Origin: Mycolicibacterium mucogenicum DSM 44124
GTDB taxonomy: Bacteria > Actinomycetota > Actinomycetes > Mycobacteriales > Mycobacteriaceae
DNA: 64,000 nucleotides
Reading direction: 5' to 3'
Assembly: GCF_005670685.2 (NCBI RefSeq)
Contig: NZ_CP062008.1
Location: 5,208,001 to 5,272,000, forward strand
A program made the translations under genes and the position numbers. The notes below the pieces were generated by a model. That model was given only the letters and a program-made list of their open reading frames with translations, was not told the origin of the DNA and searched no databases. Positions 37,360 to 48,551 of this stretch are shown piece by piece; positions within the stretch are counted from its first letter, which is position 1, and the number at the start of each line of letters is the position of its first letter.

Positions 37360-38036
37360 GACTTTCTTTCCGGCGAGCCTTGTTTCGTGGGTCCGCTCAG
37401 CCGGGCGGAGACGTCCGCGGCGGCCGAGACCAGCATTTGGCCGTACCGCGCCGTTTCGGGCGCGGTGAGCCGATAGCTCGGGATCACGAGGCTGAGCGCC
37501 CCGACGATGCGAGCCTCCGAGTGCACGGGAGCCGCGATGGCGGTGACATCGGCTTCCACGCCGCGTTCCACCACGACATAGCCCTCGGCTGGGACGTCAC
37601 CGCGCAACGCGTGCCCGGCTGCCGAGGCGTCCAGGGGTACGGTCCGACCCACCCAGTTGGCGTGCCGAACCGAATGCGTGCCCTCGACGATGTTGAGATA
37701 GAGCGCCGTTTGGCCGTGTCCTCGGACCGACAGATAGGCGGACTCGCCAGTTTCGGCAACCAGCGCGTCCATGGCCGGTTCGGCGAGATCGATCAGGAAC
37801 TCGTTGCTCAGGGCCTGTGCGCCGAGCTGGATGATCCGCCCACCGGGCCGGTAGGTGCCGGACTCGTCCCGGCTGACGAAGCCGGTCGTTTCGAGCGTCC
37901 GCAACAACCGCAATGCCGTGCTCGGCGCGAGTTCACACTCCCGTGCGCTGTCGACGAGGTTCGTCGCACCGGACTCGCAGACCGTCGCGAGTAGTGCCAG
38001 TGCCCGCTCCACGGTGCGTGTGGATGCTTCGGCCAC
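37356..38036 (-). CDS. IclR family regulator of the hut operon
   Basis: 226 residues from the GTG at 38036, preceded by GAGGAG at six bases. The N-terminal winged helix (RTVERALALLATVCE...CELAPSTALRLLRTLETTGFVSRD) is followed by the IclR effector domain (about 75-220). First gene of the operon; its ATGA overlap with the ATPase gene ties it to the transporter and hut genes. It probably responds to urocanate or histidine and binds the 163-bp divergent region in front of the ammonia-lyase paralogue. Confidence 0.9.
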   Translation of the reverse strand: MAEASTRTVERALALLATVCESGATNLVDSARECELAPSTALRLLRTLETTGFVSRDESGTYRPGGRIIQLGAQALSNEFLIDLAEPAMDALVAETGESAYLSVRGHGQTALYLNIVEGTHSVRHANWVGRTVPLDASAAGHALRGDVPAEGYVVVERGVEADVTAIAAPVHSEARIVGALSLVIPSYRLTAPETARYGQMLVSAAADVSARLSGPTKQGSPERKS

Positions 38037-38122
38037 GGTGACCTCCTCTCCTCGATGCCGAAATCTAGGGCTCCGAGATTTCGGGCAATACACTCAGCGT
38101 TTCCACTAAGTAAAAAATCATT

Positions 38123-38137
38123 TCCATCTAGCGGAAC
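38123..38137. promoter_or_regulatory. Candidate IclR operator in the hut divergent promoter
   Basis: TTCC-ATCTAGC-GGAA (4-7-4) lies in an AT-rich stretch between the IclR gene (38036) and the ammonia-lyase paralogue (38200); another TTTCCACT half-site lies at 38101-38108. IclR proteins typically bind such TTCC/GGAA palindromes. Confidence 0.45.
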
Positions 38138-38199
38138 GATCTGGCTTCGGCGATGATAGGACCGATCGCCCGCCTGCGGTAGAGAACGAGGAGAATTAC

Positions 38200-39651
38200 A
38201 TGATTGAGCTGACCGGAGCGGGCACGATTGCCGACGTCGTGACGCTCGCGGACCGGCGCGATCAGGTCTGCGTGGCACCGGCCGTGCTCGACGGGGTCAC
38301 CGGGGCACACCGGCAGGCGGCCGACCTGAGTGCGCGGTTCGCCACCTACGGCCGCACCACCGGAGTCGGCGCGAATCGCAGCACGCCGGTGGCACCGGAT
38401 GATGACGACTACGGGCTGCGCCTGTTGCGCAGCCACGCCGCCGATGCGGGTGATCCGCTCGACGACCGCACGGTGCGCGCCATGCTGGCCGTGCGGCTGA
38501 TCCAACTGTGTGTCCCGGGCGCGGGCCTGGATCCGCGCATCCTGGGCGGCCTCGAGCGCATGCTCAACGACGATGCCCTGCCCGAACTGCGGCACTACGC
38601 GTCGATCGGCACCGGCGACCTGGCAGCACTGGCCGGCACCGCCCTCACGTTGATGGGCGAACGCCCGGCCAGCCGCCCGCTGACACCGATGTCGCGGTGG
38701 GGCGCAGACAGCGCACTACCGTTCATGAGTAGCAGCGCGCTGACCGTCGGCCGCAGCTGCCTGGCCGCCGACGAACTGATCCGGCTGGAACGCGCATCGA
38801 GCGTCATCTACATGCTGAGTTTCCTTGCGCTGGACGGTAATCCGTCTGCATTCGCCGCGGCGGCCGCGCGCGCGGCCGCGGCACCGGAAGTCGATGCGCT
38901 GGCCGCCCGCCTGCGGTCGTTGTTCACCGGCGCGGGGCACCCCGATCACCGTCCGGCGCGTATCCAGGATCCGTATGGCCTGCGGGTCTACCCCGTCTCC
39001 CAGGCCAGCGTTGTCGCGACACTGAATTCCCTTGTCGCACAGCTCGAGCGGACGCTCAACACGGCACAGGAGAATCCGCTGTTCGATGTCGACGGGGATC
39101 AGGTGGTGCATCACGGCGCCTTCTACCAGGCTGCGCTGTCCCTGGAACTCGACGGCACCACGCTGGCTCTGGCGCTGACCGCGCCGATCACCCACTCCCG
39201 AATCCGGATGCTGAACGACCCGGAGACCAACGGCCGCAACGCCTTTCTGGCAGAGGCCGAAGACGGCTCATCCGGACTCATGATGGTCGAGTACGTGGCC
39301 GCCGGGGCGATCGCCGAGATCCGGGCCGCCGCACAACCTGCGTCCGTCGGGACGCTAGTGCTGTCGCGGGGCATGGAGGAGGACGCCACGTTCGCCTCGC
39401 AGAGCGCGCTTCAGCTGGAACGGTCGGTCGCCGCATACCGGGTGTTGTTGTGCTGCGAGCTGGTCGGCGCCGTGCGCCTGTTGCGGCAGCGCGGTCTGCA
39501 CCACAGCTTCACGGGTGTCGCCGGACAGGCGATCACCCTGGCGGCCGATCTGCCCTGGGACGACACGGACCGAGACCTGCGTGGTGACCTCGCCGCGGCC
39601 CAGGACTTGCTGGACGATCTCGGCCGCCTCGTCCCCGAATCGGTCAGCTGA
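38200..39651 (+). CDS. Aromatic/histidine ammonia-lyase family protein with altered MIO triad
   Basis: 483 residues, HAL/PAL/TAL fold throughout: catalytic-loop Tyr50 in YGRTTGVGANR, RIQDPYGLRVYPVSQ and QENPLF. The cofactor-forming segment reads SIGTGDLAALA, so the Ala-Ser-Gly triad that cyclises to MIO is Gly137-Thr138-Gly139; the Ser essential in histidase is Thr. The later QEDH-type motif is also changed (MEEDATFAS). It may be a lyase with modified chemistry or a non-catalytic paralogue. It is divergent from the hut operon and its 3' end overlaps the convergent hutH by eight bases. Confidence 0.82.
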   Translation: MIELTGAGTIADVVTLADRRDQVCVAPAVLDGVTGAHRQAADLSARFATYGRTTGVGANRSTPVAPDDDDYGLRLLRSHAADAGDPLDDRTVRAMLAVRLIQLCVPGAGLDPRILGGLERMLNDDALPELRHYASIGTGDLAALAGTALTLMGERPASRPLTPMSRWGADSALPFMSSSALTVGRSCLAADELIRLERASSVIYMLSFLALDGNPSAFAAAAARAAAAPEVDALAARLRSLFTGAGHPDHRPARIQDPYGLRVYPVSQASVVATLNSLVAQLERTLNTAQENPLFDVDGDQVVHHGAFYQAALSLELDGTTLALALTAPITHSRIRMLNDPETNGRNAFLAEAEDGSSGLMMVEYVAAGAIAEIRAAAQPASVGTLVLSRGMEEDATFASQSALQLERSVAAYRVLLCCELVGAVRLLRQRGLHHSFTGVAGQAITLAADLPWDDTDRDLRGDLAAAQDLLDDLGRLVPESVS

Positions 39652-41182
39652 GGCGGCCGATGACCGCCTCGGCTGCAGCCACCAGTGCCCCGTCCCTGGC
39701 CAATTCGACGACCGCTTCGATCTCGGGCGCCAGGTAGCGATCCGGGCCGGGGCCGGGGACCCGGTCCCGCACGGCGGCGATCACCGCCGCCGTACCCGGC
39801 GCCGGACGCAGCGGTGCCCGCATCTCGATTCCCCGTGCGGCGGTCAGCACTTCGATCGCCAGGACCCGGGTGAGCCCGTCGATGGCCTTACGCAGCTTGC
39901 GGGCCGCCGACCAGCCCATGGAGACGTGGTCCTCCTGCATCGCCGACGATGGGATCGAGTCGACGCTCGCAGGCTGTGCCAGGCGCTTGAGTTCGGAGAC
40001 GATGGCGGCCTGCGTGTACTGCGCGATCATGTGACCGCTGTCGACACCGGGATCGTCGGCCAGGAACGGGTTGAGGCCACGGCTGCGGGCCGCGTCGAGG
40101 AAGCGGTCGGTGCGCCGTTCGCTGATGCTGGCCAGGTCGGCTACGGCGATCGCGAGGAAGTCCAGCACATACGCGACCGGGGCGCCGTGGAAGTTGCCGT
40201 TGGACTCGACGGTCCCGGCATCGGTGATGACGGGGTTGTCGACGATGCTGGCCAATTCCCGGTCGGCGACCGTACGGGCGTGCGTCACCGTGTCGCGAAC
40301 GGCGCCGGCAACCTGGGGTGCGCAGCGCAGCGAGTAGGCATCCTGCACCAGCGGGCAGTCGGGTCCGCTGTGGCTGGCGACGATGGGTGATCCGGCCAGC
40401 ACCCGCGTCATGTTCGCGGCGGCGACGGCCTGCCCGAGCTGGGGCCGCAAGGCCTGAAGATGCGCCGCGAAGACCCGGTCGGTACCGAGCAGGCCCTCCA
40501 CGCTCATCGCCGCAGCAATGTCGGCGAGTGCCAGCAGCCGATCGAGATCGGCCAGCGCCAGCACCAGCTGGCCGAGCATTCCGTCGGTCCCGTTGATGAG
40601 CGCCAGGCCTTCCTTCTCGGCGAAGGTGACCGGCTCCAGCCCATGCTCGCGCAGCGCGTCGACGGCCGGTAAGAGGGCGCCGTCGGCGGTGCGGACCTGG
40701 CCTTCACCCATGACCGCGAGCGCGACGTGCGACAGCGGCGCGAGATCCCCCGAACAGCCGAGGCTGCCGTATTCGTAGACAACCGGCGTCAGTCCAGCCG
40801 ACAGCAGTCCGGCGTAGGCCTGGGCGACCTGCGGTCGGACCCCGGTGCGACCCGTCGCCAGCGTCGACAGCCTGAGCAGCATCATCGCCCGGATGACCTC
40901 GCGTTCGACTTCCGGGCCGGACCCCGCCGCGTGCGAGCGAATCAGGCTGCGCTGCAGCTTTGTTCGCAGCTCATGGGGAATATGGCGGGTGGCCAGCGCA
41001 CCGAAGCCGGTGGATATTCCGTACGCCGGGGTGGGATTCCCCGCGAGCGCCTCGATGTGGGCCCGACTGGCCGCCATGGCCGCCACCGCATCATCGGCGA
41101 GCATCACTTCCGCGCCGTCACGGGCCACCCGCACTACTTCATCGGCACTGACGGGGCCGACACCCACCGCAACCTGGACCAT
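39644..41182 (-). CDS. hutH: HutH, histidine ammonia-lyase
   Basis: 512 residues. Histidase converting L-histidine to urocanate and ammonia. The MIO segment is GSLGCSGDLAPLSH with Cys143-Ser144-Gly145, the Cys-Ser-Gly variant accepted in actinobacterial HutH; Tyr54 (YGISTGFG), QDAYSLRCAPQV and QEDHVSMGW are all present. Transcribed separately from the rest of the hut genes: convergent with the MIO-variant paralogue and divergent from aspB, so it needs its own promoter in the 65-bp gap 41183-41247. Confidence 0.95.
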   Translation of the reverse strand: MVQVAVGVGPVSADEVVRVARDGAEVMLADDAVAAMAASRAHIEALAGNPTPAYGISTGFGALATRHIPHELRTKLQRSLIRSHAAGSGPEVEREVIRAMMLLRLSTLATGRTGVRPQVAQAYAGLLSAGLTPVVYEYGSLGCSGDLAPLSHVALAVMGEGQVRTADGALLPAVDALREHGLEPVTFAEKEGLALINGTDGMLGQLVLALADLDRLLALADIAAAMSVEGLLGTDRVFAAHLQALRPQLGQAVAAANMTRVLAGSPIVASHSGPDCPLVQDAYSLRCAPQVAGAVRDTVTHARTVADRELASIVDNPVITDAGTVESNGNFHGAPVAYVLDFLAIAVADLASISERRTDRFLDAARSRGLNPFLADDPGVDSGHMIAQYTQAAIVSELKRLAQPASVDSIPSSAMQEDHVSMGWSAARKLRKAIDGLTRVLAIEVLTAARGIEMRAPLRPAPGTAAVIAAVRDRVPGPGPDRYLAPEIEAVVELARDGALVAAAEAVIGRLS

Positions 41183-41247
41183 CCGACGATTGTGCCTGCC
41201 GCCACCGGCCGGCCGGTATCGCCGCCAGGTGTTCTAGCCTGACTCAG

Positions 41248-42423
41248 GTGACCAACCCCGTGGCGCTGCGCGCAGGCATTCCACCGTTCTATGTCATGGA
41301 CGTGTGGCTGGCCGCGGCCGAGCGGCAGCGCAGCCACGGCGACCTGGTGAACCTGTCCGCGGGCCAGCCCGCCGCGCAGGCACCGGCGCCCATCCGGGCG
41401 GCCGCTGCCGAGGCGCTCGCCAATGACAACCTCGGATACACCGTCGCGCTGGGCATTCCCGAGCTGCGTGAGGCCATCGCGAAGTCCTACCTCGACCGGC
41501 ACGGCGTCGAGGTGGAGCCGGACGCCGTCGTCATCACCACCGGATCCACCGGCGGATTCTTGCTCGCGTTCCTGTCGTGCTTCGACGTCGGCGATCGCGT
41601 CGCGGTGGCGAGCCCCGGCTATCCCTGTTACCGAAACATCCTGTCGGCCTTGGGTTGCGAGGTCGTCGAGGTGCCGTGCGGACCCGAAACCCGTTTCCAC
41701 CCAACCATTTCCATGTTGGAGCAGCTCGACCCGCCGGCGAAGGGGCTGATCATCGCCAGCCCGAACAACCCGACGGGCACCGTGCTGCCGGCCGAGGATC
41801 TGGCTGCCATCGCCACCTGGTGCGACGCCAACTCCGTGCAGCTCATCAGCGACGAGCTGTACCACGGGCTCATCTATGACGGCGCGCCCGCGACCAGCTG
41901 CGCCTGGGAGACCTCGCGCAATGCCATTGTGGTGAACAGCTTTTCGAAGTACTTCGCCATGACCGGCTGGCGGCTGGGCTGGCTGCTGGTGCCCGAACCG
42001 CTGCGCCGGGCCGTCGATTGCCTGACCGGCAATTTCTCCATCTGCCCGCCGACACTGCCGCAGTACGCGGCCGTCGCGGCGTTCACGCCCGAGGCCATCG
42101 CCGAAGCCGACGCCCTGGTGCACCACTACGCGGAGAACCGCGCGCTGCTGCTCGCCGGGCTGGCCGAGGTGGGGCTCGGCAAGCTGGCGCCCGCCGACGG
42201 CGCGTTCTACGTCTACGCCGACATTTCGGACTACTCCGCCGACTCGCTGACGTTCTGCGAGAAGTTGCTGACCGACACCGGTCTGGCGATCGCGCCGGGC
42301 GTGGATTTCGACACCCAGCACGGCGGATCGTTCGTACGGTTGTCGTTCGCCGGACCGAAGTCCGACATCGAAGAAGCGCTGCGTCGGCTGGGTCCCTGGC
42401 TCGCCGCGTACCGGCAGGGGTAG
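41248..42423 (+). CDS. aspB: AspB-like class I/II aminotransferase
   Basis: 391 residues (Rv3565 is 388). PLP-dependent fold type I: NLSAGQPAAQAP, TGSTGGFLLAF (phosphate contact), ASPNNPTGTV, SDELYHGLIYDG and the Schiff-base Lys in NSFSKYFAMTGWRLGW; the C-terminal Arg is in GSFVRLSFAG. It directly follows fadE33 in M. tuberculosis; here the hut cluster lies between. Substrate unknown; a role in cholesterol catabolism is assumed only from neighbourhood. Confidence 0.88.
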   Translation: MTNPVALRAGIPPFYVMDVWLAAAERQRSHGDLVNLSAGQPAAQAPAPIRAAAAEALANDNLGYTVALGIPELREAIAKSYLDRHGVEVEPDAVVITTGSTGGFLLAFLSCFDVGDRVAVASPGYPCYRNILSALGCEVVEVPCGPETRFHPTISMLEQLDPPAKGLIIASPNNPTGTVLPAEDLAAIATWCDANSVQLISDELYHGLIYDGAPATSCAWETSRNAIVVNSFSKYFAMTGWRLGWLLVPEPLRRAVDCLTGNFSICPPTLPQYAAVAAFTPEAIAEADALVHHYAENRALLLAGLAEVGLGKLAPADGAFYVYADISDYSADSLTFCEKLLTDTGLAIAPGVDFDTQHGGSFVRLSFAGPKSDIEEALRRLGPWLAAYRQG

Positions 42424-42483
42424 CTGTCGGGTTTGCCACACAAGGGGCGAGAACAAACGGCAGGCCGGTACCATCGGTCCGCA

Positions 42484-43290
42484 ATGTCCCAGGAAACCGA
42501 CAACCCAGAACCGGAAGTTACCGACGACTTACCGGTGAACCGCGAGGGCCTCGAACGGCACGGCATCAAGCTGTCCACGCCCATCGGTGAGATCGCCATC
42601 GCGATCTCGACGCCGCGCGGTGGTTTGGCGATCCCGAAGCGATTCGACCCGCTCGGCCTGGCCAACCGCGCCCTCGGCGTCGCGAAGTTCGGTTTCAAGC
42701 TGGCCGCCTGGGGCGGCGAGCAGATCGCGATCGCGACCAAGACCACCGTCGAAGCCATCGAAATGGCCCCCGAGCGCTCGCCGGCGCCCGCCCCGCAGAA
42801 GCAGCCCGCCAAGGAGTCCCTGCACGGCAAGCTCGGCGGACTGCTGGACCGCGCCCTCGACCAGAGCACCGCCGACGGGAAGACCGAGCTGTACCACCGG
42901 CTGCTCGATCAGCTGGTTGCCGACGAGGCCCGCATCATCGGCGCGCTGTCCGACAACGAGTCGTCACCGCTGGTGAACATCTACCCGCGGAACCGCAGCG
43001 TCGCGACGCTGGAGAACGCGTGCCTCATCGGCCGCACCGCCAACGTCGCGCTGCCGCAGATGGTGCCGCAGTACGTCAGCCACCTGCTGGCGCTCGGGCT
43101 GGTCGAGACCGTCCCCGAGGATCCCGACCTGAAGGCCGACTACGAGATCCTCGGCGCGGAGTCGATGGTGCTCAAAGCCATCAAGGACGCCTCGCGGGGC
43201 CCCTTCCCGGCGCGCGTCGAGAAGCTCGCGTTGCGGCTGTCGGAGCTGGGCCGCGGCTTGTGGCAGGCCGCGATGCAGGACGGGTCGTAG
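42484..43290 (+). CDS. Abi-alpha / DUF4393-like protein
   Basis: 268 residues from the ATG at 42484. The N-terminal half is low-complexity with a Pro/Ala linker (ERSPAPAPQKQPAKES). The C-terminal half (about 120-265) has LLDQLVADEARIIGALSD, ENACLIGRTANVALPQMVPQYVSHLLALGLVE and YEILGAES, which I recognise as the DUF4393/Abi-alpha domain. That domain was named from phage-abortive-infection proteins, but mycobacterial members are widely conserved, so no defence role is claimed. Followed by repeat copy B. Confidence 0.6.
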   Translation: MSQETDNPEPEVTDDLPVNREGLERHGIKLSTPIGEIAIAISTPRGGLAIPKRFDPLGLANRALGVAKFGFKLAAWGGEQIAIATKTTVEAIEMAPERSPAPAPQKQPAKESLHGKLGGLLDRALDQSTADGKTELYHRLLDQLVADEARIIGALSDNESSPLVNIYPRNRSVATLENACLIGRTANVALPQMVPQYVSHLLALGLVETVPEDPDLKADYEILGAESMVLKAIKDASRGPFPARVEKLALRLSELGRGLWQAAMQDGS

Positions 43291-43316
43291 TCGACCTTTT
43301 CCCGGTCGGCCACACG

Positions 43317-43490
43317 TTGATCGTGCGCCCTGGGTCTTCGCTTCTCGCACTTTGCATGCGCCCGCGCACGGTCAACGCCCACAAGGCATTTGCTTGTCAA
43401 GTGCCCTGCACATTCAGGCACACGAATGTGCAGTCAGAGCGGAGCAACCGCAAATTTCACTATCTGTATGCACATTCGTGGCGCGACCAT
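43317..43490 (+). repeat. Dispersed intergenic element, copy B (core 43317-43406)
   Basis: Inverted relative to copy A. The 90-bp core starts TTGATCGTGCGCCC and ends GCTTGTCAAGTGCCC; the encoded frame gives LIVRPGSSLL...AHKAFACQVP. Similarity fades after the core but returns in ATCTGTATGCACATTCG (about 43461-43477), where the two copies differ by two bases in length, so the shared frame is not kept beyond the core. A perfect 10-bp hairpin CTGCACATTC/GAATGTGCAG follows directly (43406-43433). No ribosome binding site is evident before the TTG or GTG candidates. It fills the gap between the DUF4393-like gene and the MHS transporter. Confidence 0.75.
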
Positions 43491-44836
43491 CACGGACGGG
43501 GCACTCCGGCGGCAACCACGCGCTCATTGTCGGCCCGATCCACTTCCGCCAGGTCGATGCCCTTGGTCTCGCGTGCGAACGCCAGCGCCACCAGCGTCAC
43601 CACGCACGCCCCGGCCAGATACAGCGCGATCGGCACCGACGAGTGGTAATCCTTCAGCAGCCGGACCGCGATGATCGGTGCGAGTGACCCGGCGAAGATC
43701 GCCGTCACCTGATAGCCAAGGGAGACACCGGAATAGCGCATCCGGGTCGGGAACATCTCGGACATCAATGCCGGCTGGGGCGCGTACATGAACGCATGCG
43801 CGACCAGGCCCGCGGTGATCGCCGACATGATGACGAAGTAGTGCTTGCTGTCCATCATCGGGAACGCGACGAAGCCCCAGGCCGCGGTGAGCAGCGTCCC
43901 GATCAGGTAGACGGGGCGACGGCCGATGCGATCGGAGAGCCTGCCCACCAACGGGATTGCCACCAGGTGCGCGGCGTGGGCCACCAGCAGGTACCACAGG
44001 ATCAGTGAAGTACCCACGCCCGCATGCACTTTCAGATAGGTGATCGAGAACGTGACCACCAGGTAGTACATGATGTTCTCGGCGAACCGCAAACCCATGG
44101 CGGTCAGCACCTTGCCCGGGTAGTACCGGAGCACCTCCACGACGCTCATCGACGACGCCTTGACGCGCTCGGCTTCTTCTTGTGCCGCAACGAAAATCGG
44201 CGCATCGGTGACCTTGGTGCGGATGTAGTAGCCGACCAGCACCACGACCGCCGACAGCCAGAACGCCACCCGCCAGCCCCACGACAGGAACTCTGATTCC
44301 GGCAGCGTTCCCGTCAGCGTCAGCAGGACGACGGTGGCCAGGATGTTGCCGACCGGCACCCCGGCCTGCGGCCAGCTGGACCAGAAACCGCGGCTCTGTG
44401 CTGGACTGTGCTCGGCGACCAGCAGCACCGCGCCGCCCCACTCGCCGCCGACCGCGAACCCCTGGATGAACCGCAGCACCACCAAAAGCGCCGGCGCCCA
44501 GTAACCGATCTGGCCGTACGTCGGTAGGCAGCCCATGAGGAACGTGGCCGAACCGACCAGCAGCAGCGAGAACTGCAGCAGGGTCTTGCGACCGAACTTG
44601 TCGCCGAAGTGACCGAACACCACGCCACCGAGTGGTCGCGCGACGAAGCCCACCGCGTAGGTGACGAAGGCCGCGAAGATGGCATCGAGATCGCTGCCGC
44701 TCTGCCCGAAGAACACCTTGCTGAACACGATGGTGGCAGCGGTGCCATACAGGAAGAACTCGTACCACTCGACGACGGTGCCGGCCATGGAAGCCAGGAC
44801 GACCCGACGCAATCCGGACCGGATCGGCGCGCTCAT
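43490..44836 (-). CDS. MHS-family (MFS) metabolite:proton symporter
   Basis: 448 residues from the ATG at 44836. Twelve predicted helices; MHS signatures TVVEWYEFFLYGTAATIVF at the N-terminus, GGVVFGHFGDKFGRKTLL, RFIQGFAVGGEWGGAVLL and RLSDRIGRRPVYL. Relatives import organic acids, shikimate, betaine or proline. It starts seven bases after the hsaB stop and is therefore the last gene of the hsaADCB operon, where M. tuberculosis has nat. A role in importing a steroid fragment or aromatic acid is a reasonable inference. Confidence 0.88.
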   Translation of the reverse strand: MSAPIRSGLRRVVLASMAGTVVEWYEFFLYGTAATIVFSKVFFGQSGSDLDAIFAAFVTYAVGFVARPLGGVVFGHFGDKFGRKTLLQFSLLLVGSATFLMGCLPTYGQIGYWAPALLVVLRFIQGFAVGGEWGGAVLLVAEHSPAQSRGFWSSWPQAGVPVGNILATVVLLTLTGTLPESEFLSWGWRVAFWLSAVVVLVGYYIRTKVTDAPIFVAAQEEAERVKASSMSVVEVLRYYPGKVLTAMGLRFAENIMYYLVVTFSITYLKVHAGVGTSLILWYLLVAHAAHLVAIPLVGRLSDRIGRRPVYLIGTLLTAAWGFVAFPMMDSKHYFVIMSAITAGLVAHAFMYAPQPALMSEMFPTRMRYSGVSLGYQVTAIFAGSLAPIIAVRLLKDYHSSVPIALYLAGACVVTLVALAFARETKGIDLAEVDRADNERVVAAGVPRP

Positions 44837-44843
44837 TGCGCGA

Positions 44844-45413
44844 CTATAGCCAGGTGTCCTCGGTCGTCGTGGTGAGAAACGCATCCAGATCGTCGCGCCA
44901 TTGCGCCGGGGTGTTCTTGTCCGGCTCGATGCCCGTGTACTCGCCGCGGTAGAACAGCAGCGGACGCGGCTTGATGGCCTGGGGCTCGGACATCGACTGC
45001 ACCGCGCCGAACACCACGAAGTGGTCGCCGCCGTCGTGCACGGAGTGCACCGTGCAGTCGATGTGGGCGAGCGTGCCGTCGAGCACTGGCGAGCCCAATT
45101 CTGAAGGGCTCCAATCGATCCCGGCGAACTTGTCTTCGGCCCGGGAGCCGAACTGCGCCGAGACGTGCTGCTGGTTCTCGTGCAGCATGTTGACGCAGAA
45201 CTTGCCACTGGCCTCGATGGCCTTCCAGGCCCGCGATTGCTTCGTCGGGCAGAACAGCACCAGCGGCGGGTCCAGCGACAGAGCAGCGAACGACTGGCAG
45301 GCGAAACCGACCGGCACACCGTCATTCACGGTGGTGATGACGGTGATGCCGGTACAGAACTGCCCGAGCACATTTCGGAATGTGCGGGGGTCGATCTGCG
45401 GGGTCTGAGTCAT
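44844..45413 (-). CDS. hsaB: HsaB, flavin reductase of the 3-HSA monooxygenase
   Basis: 189 residues from the ATG at 45413 (Rv3567c is 187). Flavin-reductase-like domain: FRNVLGQFCTGITVITTVNDGVPVGFACQSFAALSLDPPLV and FCVNMLHENQQHVSAQF. Supplies reduced FMN to HsaA. Twelve-base gap after hsaC. Confidence 0.93.
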   Translation of the reverse strand: MTQTPQIDPRTFRNVLGQFCTGITVITTVNDGVPVGFACQSFAALSLDPPLVLFCPTKQSRAWKAIEASGKFCVNMLHENQQHVSAQFGSRAEDKFAGIDWSPSELGSPVLDGTLAHIDCTVHSVHDGGDHFVVFGAVQSMSEPQAIKPRPLLFYRGEYTGIEPDKNTPAQWRDDLDAFLTTTTEDTWL

Positions 45414-45424
45414 GCCGCGCGAGC

Positions 45425-48396
<2,972 letters not shown>

Positions 48397-48434
48397 GGAT
48401 TGCCTCCCGGGGAGTGGTCGTCTAGACAGAAGAT

Positions 48435-48448
48435 TAGAACACGTTACG
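48435..48448. promoter_or_regulatory. KstR operator upstream of hsaA
   Basis: TAGAACACGTTACG matches the KstR consensus TnnAACnnGTTnnA except for the last base. It is 39 bp before the hsaA start, in the right place to repress hsaADCB and the MHS transporter gene. Confidence 0.75.
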
Positions 48449-48502
48449 ATTTGTGTCGAGCATGGCGGTGCTACAGCAGGTAGACCCGCATAACTGCACT
48501 TT

Positions 48503-48516
48503 TGTAACCTGTTCTA
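48503..48516. promoter_or_regulatory. KstR operator upstream of kshB
   Basis: TGTAACCTGTTCTA matches TnnAACnnGTTnnA fully, 36 bp before the kshB ATG. With the site at 48435 it gives each arm of the divergent promoter its own box. Confidence 0.85.
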
Positions 48517-48551
48517 GTTACTGGCCGTCAGGCCGGTTCGAACGAAGGGTG

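Noticed and set aside
42484..43290. Abortive-infection defence gene
   Set aside because: The Abi-alpha/DUF4393 label derives from distant phage-resistance proteins; there is no partner gene or mobile context, and relatives appear to be part of the core mycobacterial genome.
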